This document shows positions 16,022 through 25,180 of a stretch of DNA of 64,000 bases, in pieces; position 1 is the stretch's first letter, and the number at the start of each line of letters is the position of its first letter. The stretch is from positions 124,001 through 188,000 of the forward strand of contig NZ_CP109031.1 of assembly GCF_036226925.1 (NCBI RefSeq), written 5' to 3'. The notes below the pieces were generated by a model. The model was not told the origin of the DNA. It searched no databases and saw nothing but the letters and a program-made list of their open reading frames with translations. Source of the stretch: Streptomyces sp. NBC_00659. GTDB taxonomy: Bacteria > Actinomycetota > Actinomycetes > Streptomycetales > Streptomycetaceae. A program made the position numbers and the translations under genes.

Positions 16022-16852
16022 TCAACCGACGGGGCTGAAGCGTTCGTTGCCTGCGGCCGCGGCCCCCGACGCCTGCTCGGGCCCCGCCATCAGGATCGAC
16101 CGCTGCATCCGGCGCAGCCCGGCGGAGGGCTCCAGGCCCAGTTCGCGCACGAGGGCGTTGCGCAGCCGCTGGTAGACGTCCAGGGCCTCGCTGCGCCGGC
16201 CGGAGCGGTGCAGCGCCAGCATGAACTGACCGTGCAGGTTCTCGTGGGTGCGGTAGCGGCTGACCAGGACGGTGAGCTCGCCCAGCAGTTCGCGGTGGCG
16301 CCCCAGCCGCAGATCGGCCTCGATGCGCTGGTCGAGCGCGCACAGCCGGGTCTCCTCCAGCCGCCTGGTCTCCATCTCCAGCTGCACGCCGCTCTGTACG
16401 TCGGCCAGGGCGGAGCCGGTCCACAGCGCGAGGGCGTCCCGCAGCTGGCGGGCCGCGCCCGCGAAGTCGCCGGCGTCCACGGCCCGGTAGCCGGTACCGG
16501 CCAGCCGTTCGAACTCGCGGACGTCGCTGGCGCCGCCCGAGGTGTTGAGCAGGTAGCCGCCCGGTAACGTGACGAGCACGTCCTTGGCGGTGCGCGCCGG
16601 GGCGGCCTGCGGGTCGCGCCCGACGGCCGCCGAGATGAGTTCCCGCAGCTGCAGTACGTACGTCTGGAGCGTGGTACGCGCGCTGCGCGGCGGCCGCTCG
16701 CCCCAGAGTTCCTCGATCAGCGCGGCGACCGGCACCACCTGATCGGCGTGCAGGGCGAGCAGCGCCAGGACCTGGCGCGGTTTCGGTGCCGTCGGGGTCA
16801 CCGAGATCCCGTTCTCCCTGACGTCCAGTGCGCCCAGTACTGCGATATCCAT
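16022..16852 (-). CDS. SARP-family pathway activator
   Basis: 276 residues, the size of ActII-ORF4/DnrI. The N-terminal OmpR-like winged helix starts at MDIAVLGALDV and includes PKPRQVLALLALHAD, with the RTTLQTYVLQLRELI recognition segment. The bacterial transcriptional activation domain begins near residue 100 and ends at LVRELGLEPSAGLRRMQ. It should bind TCGAG-type direct repeats and switch on the polyketide genes. One Leu codon (residue 96, in VTLPGGY) is TTA, so translation should depend on bldA tRNA. An ARE-like palindrome lies 90-140 bp upstream. Confidence 0.93.
   Translation of the reverse strand: MDIAVLGALDVRENGISVTPTAPKPRQVLALLALHADQVVPVAALIEELWGERPPRSARTTLQTYVLQLRELISAAVGRDPQAAPARTAKDVLVTLPGGYLLNTSGGASDVREFERLAGTGYRAVDAGDFAGAARQLRDALALWTGSALADVQSGVQLEMETRRLEETRLCALDQRIEADLRLGRHRELLGELTVLVSRYRTHENLHGQFMLALHRSGRRSEALDVYQRLRNALVRELGLEPSAGLRRMQRSILMAGPEQASGAAAAGNERFSPVG
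16565..16567 (-). promoter_or_regulatory. TTA (bldA-dependent) codon in the SARP gene
   Basis: Read on the minus strand, codon 96 of the SARP is TTA. TTA is very rare in Streptomyces and ties translation to the developmental tRNA bldA. The same placement in pathway activators is known, for example actII-ORF4. Confidence 0.85.
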
Positions 16853-16942
16853 GCCGTCTCCCCTGATCCCCGTGCATGAGTTGAGTGCGTGAGTCGCCCG
16901 ACGTCCGGCCTTGACGAAGCCGCTTCCGGCACACCCCAAGTT

Positions 16943-16991
16943 AAAAACAGGACGGACGGTTTGTCAATATCAAACCGTCCGTGCTGTTTTT
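16943..16991. promoter_or_regulatory. Long ARE-like palindrome upstream of the SARP
   Basis: Two 21-nt arms (16943-16963 and 16971-16991) are reverse complements with one mismatch, around a 7-nt centre. The core is ACGGACGGTTTG and CAAACCGTCCGT. It is the best butyrolactone-receptor operator candidate in the window and lies in the SARP promoter. It could also act as terminator of the TetR gene upstream, since a T-run follows on the minus strand. Confidence 0.65.
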
Positions 16992-17127
16992 TTATTCTAT
17001 CCGGACCGCTCCAGCGACACTCAACACGCGCTCGCACCCGGCCCCGGTCCTCCCGGAAGGCCGGTTCAGGGCAATCCGGCCCGGCGGCGATGGTTGACGA
17101 TCCAACAAAAAAGACCGTGCAGTCTGT

Positions 17128-17760
17128 TCAGGGTCCCGCCGGATCCGCCCCGCTCCCCGCGACACTCGCGCACACCAGGGCGTGGCGCTCGGTCAGCCGG
17201 GGCAGCAGCAGATCCCAGAACCCCGTGACCTTCTCCTCCGACAGCCACGCCTTGTCCTCGCCGCCGAGCACCTCGAACCCGACCGTCGCGGCCACCACGG
17301 CGGCCGCGGCGCCGTCCGCCGACACCCCCTCGACGAGCCAGCCGTCCTCATCGGCCCGCAGCAGCACCTCCTCGACCCAGCGCTGCCATTCCTGCCGCGC
17401 CGTCGGCCCCTCACCACGGCCGGGATCGTCGGACAGCTCGAACCCCGCCCGGACGACGACATCGCCGGCGATCGCGCTCATCAGCCGGTACGTGGCGTCC
17501 ACCAGCGCCTGAAGAGGGCCCTCGCTGCGCGCCAGGGTGTCGTGCGCGATCCGCCGCACGCTCTCCAGCGCCTGTGACTCGATGGCCCGCAGCAGCGCCT
17601 TCTTGCTCTCGAAGTGGAAATGCAGCGCACCGTTGCTGACCCCGGCCCGTCGGCTGATGGTCGAGAGCGAAGTGTGAGCCAGGCCCTCCTCCGTGAACAC
17701 TTCGGCACCGGAACGGATCAGAGCCTGGCGGGTACGGGCCGCACGCTCCTGCTTGACCAT
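17128..17760 (-). CDS. TetR-family regulator (butyrolactone receptor or pseudo-receptor)
   Basis: 210 residues. It starts MVKQERAARTRQALIRSG, the N-terminal signature shared by ArpA/ScbR/JadR2-like proteins, with the helix-turn-helix SLSTISRRAGVSNGALHFHF. The C-terminal ligand domain is less like true receptors, so a pseudo-receptor that binds pathway products is possible. It is upstream of the SARP on the same strand. Confidence 0.87.
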   Translation of the reverse strand: MVKQERAARTRQALIRSGAEVFTEEGLAHTSLSTISRRAGVSNGALHFHFESKKALLRAIESQALESVRRIAHDTLARSEGPLQALVDATYRLMSAIAGDVVVRAGFELSDDPGRGEGPTARQEWQRWVEEVLLRADEDGWLVEGVSADGAAAAVVAATVGFEVLGGEDKAWLSEEKVTGFWDLLLPRLTERHALVCASVAGSGADPAGP

Positions 17761-17836
17761 CAGTCGTCTCCTGGCTCGGACCGCGGTCTCGGCGCTCCCG
17801 GGCGGGGGTGCCTGCCGTGTCCCGTCGTTCGTCGGT

Positions 17837-18296
17837 TCACTGCGGGGGGTTGCCGTGTTCGCGGGAGGGCAGGTCCGCGTGCCTGGTGTGCAGCATCGCC
17901 AGTGAGCGGATGAGGATCTCGCGGGTCTCGGCGGGGTCGATGACGTCGTCGACCAGGCCGCGCTCGGCCGCGCAGCAGGGGTGCATCAGCTCGGCCTGGT
18001 ACTCCTTGACCATGCGCGCGCGCATGGCCTCGGGATCGGCGGCGTCGGCGATCCGGCGGCGGAAGATGACGTCGGCGGCGCCCTCGGCGCCCATCACCGC
18101 GATCTCGTTCGCCGGCCAGGCATAGGTGAGGTCCGCGCCGATGGACTGGCTGTCCATGACGATGCAGGCACCGCCGTCGCCTTCCCGCTCGGACCACGCA
18201 GCGCCTCCGCACGGACGGCGTGCAGTTCCGCCACACCCCCCCCCGGACCCCTGTGAGCCCTGGATCGGTTGGCGCGGATGCGATCACGGCCGTCAT
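17837..18296 (-). pseudogene. Acyl-CoA carboxylase carboxyltransferase beta-subunit remnant
   Basis: The last 106 codons (MDSQSIGADLTYAWP, NEIAVMGAEGAADVIFRR, LMHPCCAAERGLVDDVID) match the C terminus of AccB/PccB-type beta subunits. Upstream in another frame is the family N terminus (AELHAVRAEALRGPSGKATA) after a start at 18296. The roughly 370 residues between are missing. A run of nine C (G on the coding strand) near 18238 marks a frameshift. The gene therefore has both ends but no catalytic core. An intact copy would supply malonyl- or methylmalonyl-CoA, as often found in polyketide clusters. Confidence 0.75.
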
Positions 18297-18343
18297 GCCG
18301 GGTCCCTTCTGAGGCCACCCGAGGGTCCGACCTCGGAACACGA

Positions 18344-18372
18344 GATTAACAAACCGCTTACGCGGTTTTCAA
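18344..18372. promoter_or_regulatory. ARE-like operator
   Basis: AAACCGC (18351-18357) and GCGGTTT (18362-18368) are exact inverted repeats inside an AT-rich context (ATTAAC before, TCAAC after). This is the form of a butyrolactone-receptor binding site and lies just upstream of the carboxylase remnant start, in the divergent region before afsA. Confidence 0.55.
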
Positions 18373-18790
18373 CTGTTGCGGAGATCGCGCACCTCCTCCC
18401 GTCACCGCCGGCGCGAAGGGGCCCCGCACCCTTCACGCCGCGCCCACCGGCCGAAACCGCCGTCCACCCGCTCCCCGCGCGGACGCGGGGAGCGGCACGG
18501 CGCGGGGCGGCACCCGGGCGGGAACGGCGCGTTCCCCTTGGGCCGCCCGGCCGCGCCCCTCCCGCGCCGTGCGGCTTCCGCACCTCCGGGTCCCCGGCGC
18601 CTCCACCTCCGCCTCCCGACACGGTGGGGCCTGCGCCTCGAAAAGATCTCCGGTTCCGCTTGAGGCCGCCGGAAAGGTCCCGCAGCCCTCCCGCCGCCCC
18701 GACCTGCGGGGAAGGAGGAGGGCATGTGACAGAGACATGGCGCCCCCGCGCGCGCCGGTTCCGGATTACCGGAGTACCCCGTACCGCTAG
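18373..18790. other. GC-rich gene-free stretch upstream of the afsA homologue
   Basis: About 420 bp between two ARE-like sites. Open frames exist on both strands because of the GC content, but none has a credible start or family signature. It probably belongs to the upstream region of the afsA homologue. Confidence 0.5.
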
Positions 18791-18816
18791 AAATAAAACC
18801 GGGTGGTATGTATCTT
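18791..18816. promoter_or_regulatory. ARE-like operator in front of the afsA homologue
   Basis: ATAAAACC and GGTATGTAT flank GGGT as an imperfect inverted repeat, 57 bp or more before the afsA start. Receptor proteins of the ArpA/BarA/ScbR type bind ATACATACC/GGT-type arms, and afsA homologues are classic targets. Confidence 0.5.
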
Positions 18817-18872
18817 CGTTCGCCCTGGGGCCTTTCCGGTCCACCTTCGACAAACGCCGTCCAGGGGGATCA

Positions 18873-19871
18873 ATGTCTGTGAGCATGTTCCAACTTGAAC
18901 GTACAACGATCAACGGAGCACCGGCCGAAGGCGCCCACGAGGCGCCCACCGGGCCAGGCACATCACGCTTCCCGTCCTTCACCACGACGGTTCCCAAGGA
19001 GTTCGTCCACCGGGCCGCGGTCGCCGAGGTGCTGCTCACCGACTGGCGCCGCGAGAACGACACCCGCTTCGTCATGGCCGGGCAGTGGCCCCGGGGGCAC
19101 AGCTTCTTCACTCCGGTCGGCGAGGGTTATCACGACCCGCTCATCGCGGCTGAAACAATCCGCCAGGCCGGTATCCTTCTGGCCCATGCCGAGTTCGGGA
19201 TTCCCCTGGGCCACCACTTCCTCGTCTCCGACCTCGACGTCGCGGTACGGCTCCCGCACTTCAGGGTCGGTGACGCCCCGGCGTCCCTGGACATCACCGT
19301 CACGTGCCCGGACATCAAGCTCCGCGGCAACAGCCTCGCGGGAATGCGCGTGGCGGTGGAGATACGCCGTGACGGACACGTCGCCGCGACGGGCGGCGGA
19401 TCCCTGACCTGCATCACGCCGTCGGTCTACCGGCGGCTGCGGTCCCGGCCTGCGGGCCGTGCCGGACACCGGCTCGCGCTCATGGCGCCCGTGGCACCGC
19501 AGCTCGTCGGCCGCATGTCGCCCACCGACGTCGTCCTGGCGCCCCTGGGAGCGGCGGACCGCTGGCAGCTGCGGGTGGACACCCGCCACCCCGTGCTCTT
19601 CGACCACCCGGTCGACCATGTGCCGGGCATGCTCCTGATGGAGGCCGCCCGCCAGGCCACCGCCGCGACGCTGGAATGCTCCCGCTTCGTCCCCCTCGCC
19701 ATGGCCAGCGAATTCAAGCGCTACGTCGAACTGGACGAGCCCTGTCTGATCGAGGCCCGCCGCCTGCCAAGGACCGAATCGGGTGACGACCGCGTCCTGG
19801 TGACCGGGCACCAGGACGAAAACGTCGTGTTCCGGTCCACCGTGACCGCCTCCCCCCGGCACGACGGCTAG
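18873..19871 (+). CDS. afsA-like: AfsA-family butyrolactone (autoregulator) synthase
   Basis: 332 residues with the two AfsA repeats, about 40-190 and 215-330: FVHRAAVAEVLLTDW and FFTPVGEGYHDPLIAAETIRQ in the first, HPVLFDHPVDHVPGMLLMEA and SEFKRYVELDEPC in the second. AfsA condenses dihydroxyacetone phosphate with a beta-ketoacyl-ACP to begin gamma-butyrolactone synthesis. ATG 18873 follows AGGGGG. With three receptor-type TetR genes nearby, this gene should make the signal that controls the cluster. Confidence 0.93.
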   Translation: MSVSMFQLERTTINGAPAEGAHEAPTGPGTSRFPSFTTTVPKEFVHRAAVAEVLLTDWRRENDTRFVMAGQWPRGHSFFTPVGEGYHDPLIAAETIRQAGILLAHAEFGIPLGHHFLVSDLDVAVRLPHFRVGDAPASLDITVTCPDIKLRGNSLAGMRVAVEIRRDGHVAATGGGSLTCITPSVYRRLRSRPAGRAGHRLALMAPVAPQLVGRMSPTDVVLAPLGAADRWQLRVDTRHPVLFDHPVDHVPGMLLMEAARQATAATLECSRFVPLAMASEFKRYVELDEPCLIEARRLPRTESGDDRVLVTGHQDENVVFRSTVTASPRHDG

Positions 19872-20994
19872 GAACCTGTCCGGCCGGTCACGGCGCGGAC
19901 GCGGGGTGCGGCACGCGCTCCCCCGGGCTCTGCGTGCAGGGGACCCCCGGCGGCGTCGCCCTCGCTCCACGACGTCCCCCGGCCTTCGGCCGGGAGGTGC
20001 CCCACCGCCTCGCCCGCCTCCTGCGCCGTGCAGCCGCACACACCGCACCCCGCTCGCCGCACGCCGCTCGCCGGCATCCGCCGGGCGCCCCCGCTCCGCC
20101 CGGCCGTGACCGGGCGGACAGGTCCCGGCAGCGCTTCGCCGCGGTGGATGATCCCGCCCGGTGGCGGGCGTCTTGGAGGGGGAAGTCCGGGAGAAGCGGC
20201 TTCGGGGCGAGCCGGCGAAGTCCGCCGCCGGCGCGTCCGGTCCGCCGCCGCGGCGGCGAGGACGCGCCGGCCCATCGATCACGGCCACCGCGGACGCGGG
20301 CACGGCGCCGGGCGCGGACCTCTTCGAAGGCCGCGCCCGGCCCGGCCGGCACCACCACGTCACCCTTGTCGCCCTTGTCGCCCTTGTCACCGCCGCCCGG
20401 GCCTGCCCCGCTCTCATGCAGCCCGGCCCGATCCCTCTCATGCCGCCCGGCTCCAAAGCCCCCACGCCGGCCTGGGCCCTCCCCGGGCCCTCGGCACCCT
20501 CCCGGGTCCTCGGCACCCTCCAGGACCCTCGGGGTGGCGGACCGGCAGCGGACCGGCACCTGTACCGCCTGCGGCCGCCCGCCCGTCACCGGGTTTCCTC
20601 GCGGATGCCCCGGCTCTTCGGGCAGGAAAAGGGGCAGGGGCCGGACCCCCTGCAAAGCGGGGCCGAACACCGGATCGGCCACCGGGGACGATCCGGCGTC
20701 CTCCGGCCGACCGGCGGGCGGCCTCCAGGAGATGCGCGATCTCGCCGCCGGCCGGCCTGCGGTCCGGCTTCGCCGGTCGCGCCGGGGCGCCGTCACGGAA
20801 GGACGTCAAGGCCCGGCTGCCGCACAGGCACCGGGCCGCGACGACCGGGTGGAACAAGGAGCACGCCGCCGGCCCCGACCCTGAACCGCACGCGGCGCGG
20901 GCTCCGCCAAAAGGGCGGGCGGCTGCGCCGCGCGGGCCGCACCGCCGTGCGGCCGCGGGACCGGGCCGGCGTCACACCCCCGGCCGGGCCGGCG
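19872..20994. other. GC-rich region without recognisable genes
   Basis: About 1.1 kb between afsA and the NmrA-like gene. Long open frames occur in several phases at once, with Arg/Pro/Gly-rich, low-complexity translations and no family motifs. GTCGCCCTT and CCTCGGCACCCTCC motifs repeat locally. I see no supportable gene. Confidence 0.55.
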
Positions 20995-21006
20995 TCACAC
21001 CCCCGG
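20961..21006. repeat. 23-bp tandem duplication at the 3' end of the NmrA-like gene
   Basis: The same 23 bp (starting CCGGGCCGGCGTCACAC) occurs twice back to back at 20961-20983 and 20984-21006. The copy nearer the gene holds the TGA stop. Confidence 0.85.
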
Positions 21007-21867
21007 CCGGGCCGCGGCAGCCGCCGGACCGAATGCCGCGAGATGGTCCGCAGCCCAGTCGCGGAAGGAACGGGCCTCACGGCCCGTCACCTCGCGGACC
21101 GTGCTCCCGACATCGGCCTTGGCCCCGTCCCGCCGCCGCTGCGCACCGGCCAGCAACGCCTCGGCGACCGCCGGCGGATGACGCCGGCGCAACAGGGCAC
21201 GCACCGACTCCAAAGGCAGCTCCTCAAAACGCAGCGGACGCCCGAGCAGAGCGCCGAGCTCGGCCGTCTGCTCGACCGCGCTGATCGCCTCGGGCCCGGT
21301 CAGGGTGTGGACCCGCCCCGCATGCCCGTCCCCGGTCAGGGCACGCACGGCCACCTCGGCGATGTCACGCGGATCCACGCACGCACAGGCCGACGTCCCG
21401 TACAGGGACCGTACGACCTGCTCCGAGCGGATCGACGCCGCCCAGGACAGACAGTTGGACATGAACGCACGCGGCCGCAGCAGGGTCCACTCCATCCCCG
21501 AGTCCCGCAGCAGGCCCTCGTTCACGCGCTGCCACCGCGTGATCAGGTCATCCGCCTTCGCGTCCGCGACGGCGGCAGCCGAAAGCTTCACCACATGCCG
21601 TACACCCGCCGAACGCGCAGCCCGCACAAAACGGGCGTCATCGTCACCCGGGACCCGGTTGGTGACCAAAAACGCCCTGCGAACACCTCTCAGCGCGCGC
21701 TCCAGCGACAGCGGGTCGCCATAGTCCCCCCCGACCACCTCGGCCCGGCCGGCCACATCGCCGACCCGTGCGGGATCCCTGGCCATGACGCGTACCGCCT
21801 GGCCCGCGGGAAGCAGGCGCAGCACTTCCCGTCCGACGGTTCCGGTGGCGCCCGTCACGAGCATCAT
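20995..21867 (-). CDS. NmrA-like NAD(P)-binding protein
   Basis: 290 residues of the atypical SDR (NmrA/YtfG-like) class. N-terminal VTGATGTVGREVLRLL is the dinucleotide loop; FLVTNRVPGDD, VVKLSAAAV and WTLLRPRAFMSN follow the family order. Such proteins act as NAD(P)H-dependent reductases or redox sensors. It may reduce the polyketide or take part in butyrolactone synthesis (an AfsA homologue is close), but neither is shown. Two ATGs (21867, 21864) fit. Confidence 0.85.
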   Translation of the reverse strand: MMLVTGATGTVGREVLRLLPAGQAVRVMARDPARVGDVAGRAEVVGGDYGDPLSLERALRGVRRAFLVTNRVPGDDDARFVRAARSAGVRHVVKLSAAAVADAKADDLITRWQRVNEGLLRDSGMEWTLLRPRAFMSNCLSWAASIRSEQVVRSLYGTSACACVDPRDIAEVAVRALTGDGHAGRVHTLTGPEAISAVEQTAELGALLGRPLRFEELPLESVRALLRRRHPPAVAEALLAGAQRRRDGAKADVGSTVREVTGREARSFRDWAADHLAAFGPAAAAARPGV

Positions 21868-22091
21868 CGGCGTTTTTCCCCCCTGCGCCCGCCGGCTCTC
21901 CCGCCGGCCCGGGCATGTCCTCGAATCGGTGGAGACCGACGTCCTCGCCCCTGCCTCACGGCGCACACCAGGCGGCGGCCCGTGCCGGCAGCCCGTCCAG
22001 GCCCCCCTGCCCACCGCGCCTCCCCGAGCCGGGGCCGGGCGCTTTGCAGGAAACGGCAGGCCTGCCGCGCAGGCAGCAGGGCCTGCCGCCG

Positions 22092-23639
22092 TCAGCCGAG
22101 CGCCTGCACGCCCGGCATGACCGGCTCCCGCCGGGCCGCCGGGATGCCGCGCAGATACAGCGCCAGCGCGGCATCCAGACTGCCACCCCCAGGCGCCCAG
22201 GCGACGTAGCCGTCAGGCCGCACCAGCAGGGCATCGAACGGCACCGCCGGAGTCGGCTCCGCCCACACCGGGCACAGCCCGTCCGCCCAGGCCTGCGCCT
22301 CGCGCAGATACCGGCTCCCGCACTCCCCGAAGAGCAGCAGCAAAAAACGCCCCTCCCCGGCACGCAACAGCTCGATCACATCGGTCGGGCCCTCCCGCGA
22401 GGCAAGGCCCACATTCTGCAGGAACCTTCCCTCCCACGCGGACGGACACCGGGTGTGCCGCGGCAGAACCGTGTCCTGGGCACTGATCATGTCGCCCAGG
22501 CGCCCGCCCTCCTGGCCCGGTCCCAGAAGGGTGTTGAACAGCGAGCGCAGCGCGTCCAGTCCGGGATCCGGCCGCATCAGGGACAGCTGGGCCCGCGTGT
22601 TGTCGATGACCCGCCGGGCGGCCGGCCGCCGCTCCTGGTCGTAGGTGTCCAACAGCCCCTCCCCCGCAAGACCGCGCACGGTGAACGCCAGTTTCCAGCC
22701 CAGGTCGAGAGCATCCTGCACCCCGGTGCTCAGCCCCTGCCCCCCGATGGGGAAGTGCACATGAGCAGCATCCCCGGCCAGCAGGATCCGGCCCGAGCGG
22801 TAGGTACGGGCCAGCCGCGAGAAGTCACTGAACCGGCTGAGCCAGCGCGGGTCCTCCATCGCAATGCCGCGTCCCGCGATCCGCGAGACCTCCTGCCGCA
22901 ACTCCTCCAAGGTGAGCGGGAGATGACGCCGGGGATCCTCTCCCGCACAGTTCAGGGTACGGATATGGGTGCCCTGCCCCGGATCGTTCCTGGCAACGAT
23001 CCAGCCCCGCGGGGTCTGGTGCCACCCCGGCGGCAGCGCATCGGGATCGGACAGCCGCACCAGCCCCGCCAGCGCGGACACCGTCGCCGGATACACCGCA
23101 CAGGCAACACCCCCCTGTTCACGCACCGTGCTCCTGGCCCCGTCCGCACCCACCAGATACTCGGCCGTGCACAACACCACCCCCGACGGCCCCTCGGCGA
23201 CCACCTGCACACCGCCTTGGTCCTGGGCCACCCCGGCCACCCGGTACCCCCGCAGCACCCGGGCCCCCACAGACCGCGCCCGCTGCTCGAAAACACGCTC
23301 GAGCTCGGCCTGCGGCCGCTTCAGGATCGGCCCCGGCTCGGCCGCCGGAGCGGTGATCGCCAGCCCCGACAGCCCCGCGAAGTGGAACGGCGCCGTGGCC
23401 TCGACCCCCACACCACCCGCACCACCCGCACCCGGCACCAGCTCGGGCAGATAACCCCGCCTGACCAGACACTGCAACGCCCGCGCGTGCAACGTACTCG
23501 CCCGCGGCCTCCCGGAAATCCCCGCCCGCTCCTCCAGCACGAGAGTACGCACCCCGTACGCGCCCAGCTCGGCAGCGACAAGCATGCCGACCGGCCCTCC
23601 CCCGACGATCACGACCTGCGCATGCATACGACTCGCCAC
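22092..23639 (-). CDS. FAD-dependent aromatic polyketide hydroxylase
   Basis: 515 residues of the class A flavoprotein monooxygenases (PgaE/CabE/RdmE type). GGGPVG at 13-18 binds the ADP part of FAD, the DG motif GADGARS lies at 164-170 and GDAAHVHFPIGGQGLSTG starts at 289. A thioredoxin-like C-terminal domain completes it. These enzymes hydroxylate angucycline or anthracycline-type rings using NAD(P)H and O2. The ATG at 23639 or 23627 may be used. An ARE-like site lies about 50-80 bp upstream, so receptor control is likely. Confidence 0.93.
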   Translation of the reverse strand: MASRMHAQVVIVGGGPVGMLVAAELGAYGVRTLVLEERAGISGRPRASTLHARALQCLVRRGYLPELVPGAGGAGGVGVEATAPFHFAGLSGLAITAPAAEPGPILKRPQAELERVFEQRARSVGARVLRGYRVAGVAQDQGGVQVVAEGPSGVVLCTAEYLVGADGARSTVREQGGVACAVYPATVSALAGLVRLSDPDALPPGWHQTPRGWIVARNDPGQGTHIRTLNCAGEDPRRHLPLTLEELRQEVSRIAGRGIAMEDPRWLSRFSDFSRLARTYRSGRILLAGDAAHVHFPIGGQGLSTGVQDALDLGWKLAFTVRGLAGEGLLDTYDQERRPAARRVIDNTRAQLSLMRPDPGLDALRSLFNTLLGPGQEGGRLGDMISAQDTVLPRHTRCPSAWEGRFLQNVGLASREGPTDVIELLRAGEGRFLLLLFGECGSRYLREAQAWADGLCPVWAEPTPAVPFDALLVRPDGYVAWAPGGGSLDAALALYLRGIPAARREPVMPGVQALG

Positions 23640-23690
23640 CCCAGGACCTCCCCTTTAGTCCCCAGACAGTCGGCCACCCCTACCCCAAGA

Positions 23691-23720
23691 AAAATATACC
23701 GGCTGGGCGGTTCTTTTCAA
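23691..23720. promoter_or_regulatory. ARE-like operator in front of the hydroxylase
   Basis: AAAATATACC followed by GGCTGGGCGG and TTCTTTTCAA. It shares AATATAC and CTGGGCGGTT with the site at 26070-26095, in front of the receptor gene. Read from the hydroxylase side it is GAACCG...CGGTATA, the usual ARE shape. Confidence 0.6.
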
Positions 23721-23886
23721 GGGGTGTGCCGGCCCCGAGTACGACTCCTGCCTCTCCTCCTGCCTCACCGCGACCGGCGCGGCGGGCATCGGCTCCAAGG
23801 GCCGCAGCACCCCGCGCGACGACATGTCCGCGGCCGGCGCCCACTGCCCGATCACCGACCCCGGCAACGCCACCTCCACACCCCGG

Positions 23887-24034
23887 AACCCCGGCACCAT
23901 CCCGAAGAACCCGGCACCGCCCCGGAGAACCCGGCACCGCCCCGGAGAACCCCGGCACCATCCCGGAGAACCCCGGCGCCATCCCGGAGAACCCCGGCAC
24001 CATCCCGGAGAACCCCGGCGCCGCCCCGGAGAAC
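23887..24034. repeat. 21-bp tandem repeats (about 7 copies)
   Basis: Units of the form CCCCGGCACCATCCCGGAGAA recur with small changes (ACC/GCC, ATC/GCC). In one plus frame this would read NPGTIPE repeats, but no gene start supports it. Confidence 0.85.
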
Positions 24035-24200
24035 AGGCGGACACATCCCGCTTCGGCCAAAACCCCCCGCCCGTGAAGACCGCTTCCCACGTGCTTCCGG
24101 TTGCCTTAAGGACCGCCCGTAATCCCCGGCGGACCCACGACGACAACCACGGCACCCCCGAGCCCTCCGAACACGGGGGGACCCCACGCCGCGCTGCCGG

Positions 24201-24250
24201 ACCACCCGAATACACCCGAATACACCCGGATAGGCCCGGATACGCCCGGC
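24201..24250. repeat. 10-bp tandem repeats (5 copies)
   Basis: Units such as TACACCCGAA, TACACCCGGA and TAGGCCCGGA follow each other without gaps. They could be iteron-like or simple slippage products. Confidence 0.75.
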
Positions 24251-24632
24251 ACGAGGACGGCCCTCCGCCTTGCGATGCCCCCCAGCCCGAAAAGCATCGG
24301 AGGGACGCGCGGGAGAGGCCCCAGCATCCGACGCCGCCCGCCGATCCACCCGAAACCACAGAACAGCCCCTGCAGCCACAGCCCGATCCCGGCTCACACA
24401 TCACCCACGAGAGCGGCCCGCCCAGCGACCGCCCGGCCCACGACCTCCCCCACGACCCGCCCAGCAACCGCCCGCCGAGAACCTTCCTCACGGCCAGATG
24501 AAACGCCGGCTCCAAAATGCCCGCGACCAAAGCACCGTCCTCCCGCGAGAGGGCAGGCACACAGGGACCGTCACAGAGCACCGGGCCAGGAGCCCGCCAC
24601 GACCGCACCCGCCCACCACGCCCGCACCCGCA

Positions 24633-24686
24633 CGGCGGACGGCGGACGGCGGACGGCGGACGGCGGACGGCGGACGGCGGACGGCG
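24633..24686. repeat. 7-bp tandem repeats (GGCGGAC)n
   Basis: Seven to eight perfect copies of a 7-bp unit. Because 7 is not a multiple of 3, all three frames are read through in turn, which argues against coding. Confidence 0.9.
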
Positions 24687-25111
24687 TGGAACGACGACTG
24701 GCGCGCGCCCGCACCCGGGACCCTCCCCGGCCCCTTCGAGCGGGACGCCGAACGCCTCGCGGCCGGCATCGCGGTCACGGCCCGGGAGAACGGACACAAG
24801 GAGGAACAGGAGGAGCACGTCTTCGGCGCGGCACGAGCCGCCACCGGGCAGTACCGCAAGGCCGCACGACGGCCGGCCCCGCAGGACGAACCGACCGTCC
24901 GGCACCAGCACATCGACGCCGACCGCCGCTGCCCCCGGCCCGCCCGGGACACCGGCGCCCGGGACGCCGGCGCCCGCACGCGGAGGCCACCCTCACCCGG
25001 ACCCGCCACCACACCAGCCCCCAGACCCTCGGCAAACCCACCGAGACCGCCGACGGACACCCCGGCCACACCCCGGACCGGCGCACCCCAAACGAACAGG
25101 ACCGCCACCCG

Positions 25112-25180
25112 CTCGAAAAGCAGGCCGATACCGGCCCCGACCCGGTTCGAAAAGCAGGCCGATACCGGCCCCGACCCGGC
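25112..25180. repeat. 34-bp direct repeat x2
   Basis: A unit containing TCGAAAAGCAGGCCGATACC and CCCCGACCCGG is present twice in tandem, nearly identical. Confidence 0.85.

Noticed and set aside
20161..22209. A 682-codon plus-strand open frame
   Set aside because: It runs antisense through the NmrA-like gene and has low-complexity Pro/Arg content.
23715..23880. A Cys/Ser/Thr-rich stretch (CAGPEYDSCLSSCLTATG) that resembles a lanthipeptide core
   Set aside because: No start codon or ribosome site of quality, no leader-like sequence and no lanthipeptide enzyme gene in the window.
23887..24686. Possible CRISPR array
   Set aside because: The repeats are direct tandems without unique spacers and no cas gene is near.
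24201..25180. Iterons of a replication origin
   Set aside because: Repeats are suggestive, but there is no rep gene, DnaA-box cluster or AT-rich unwinding region next to them.
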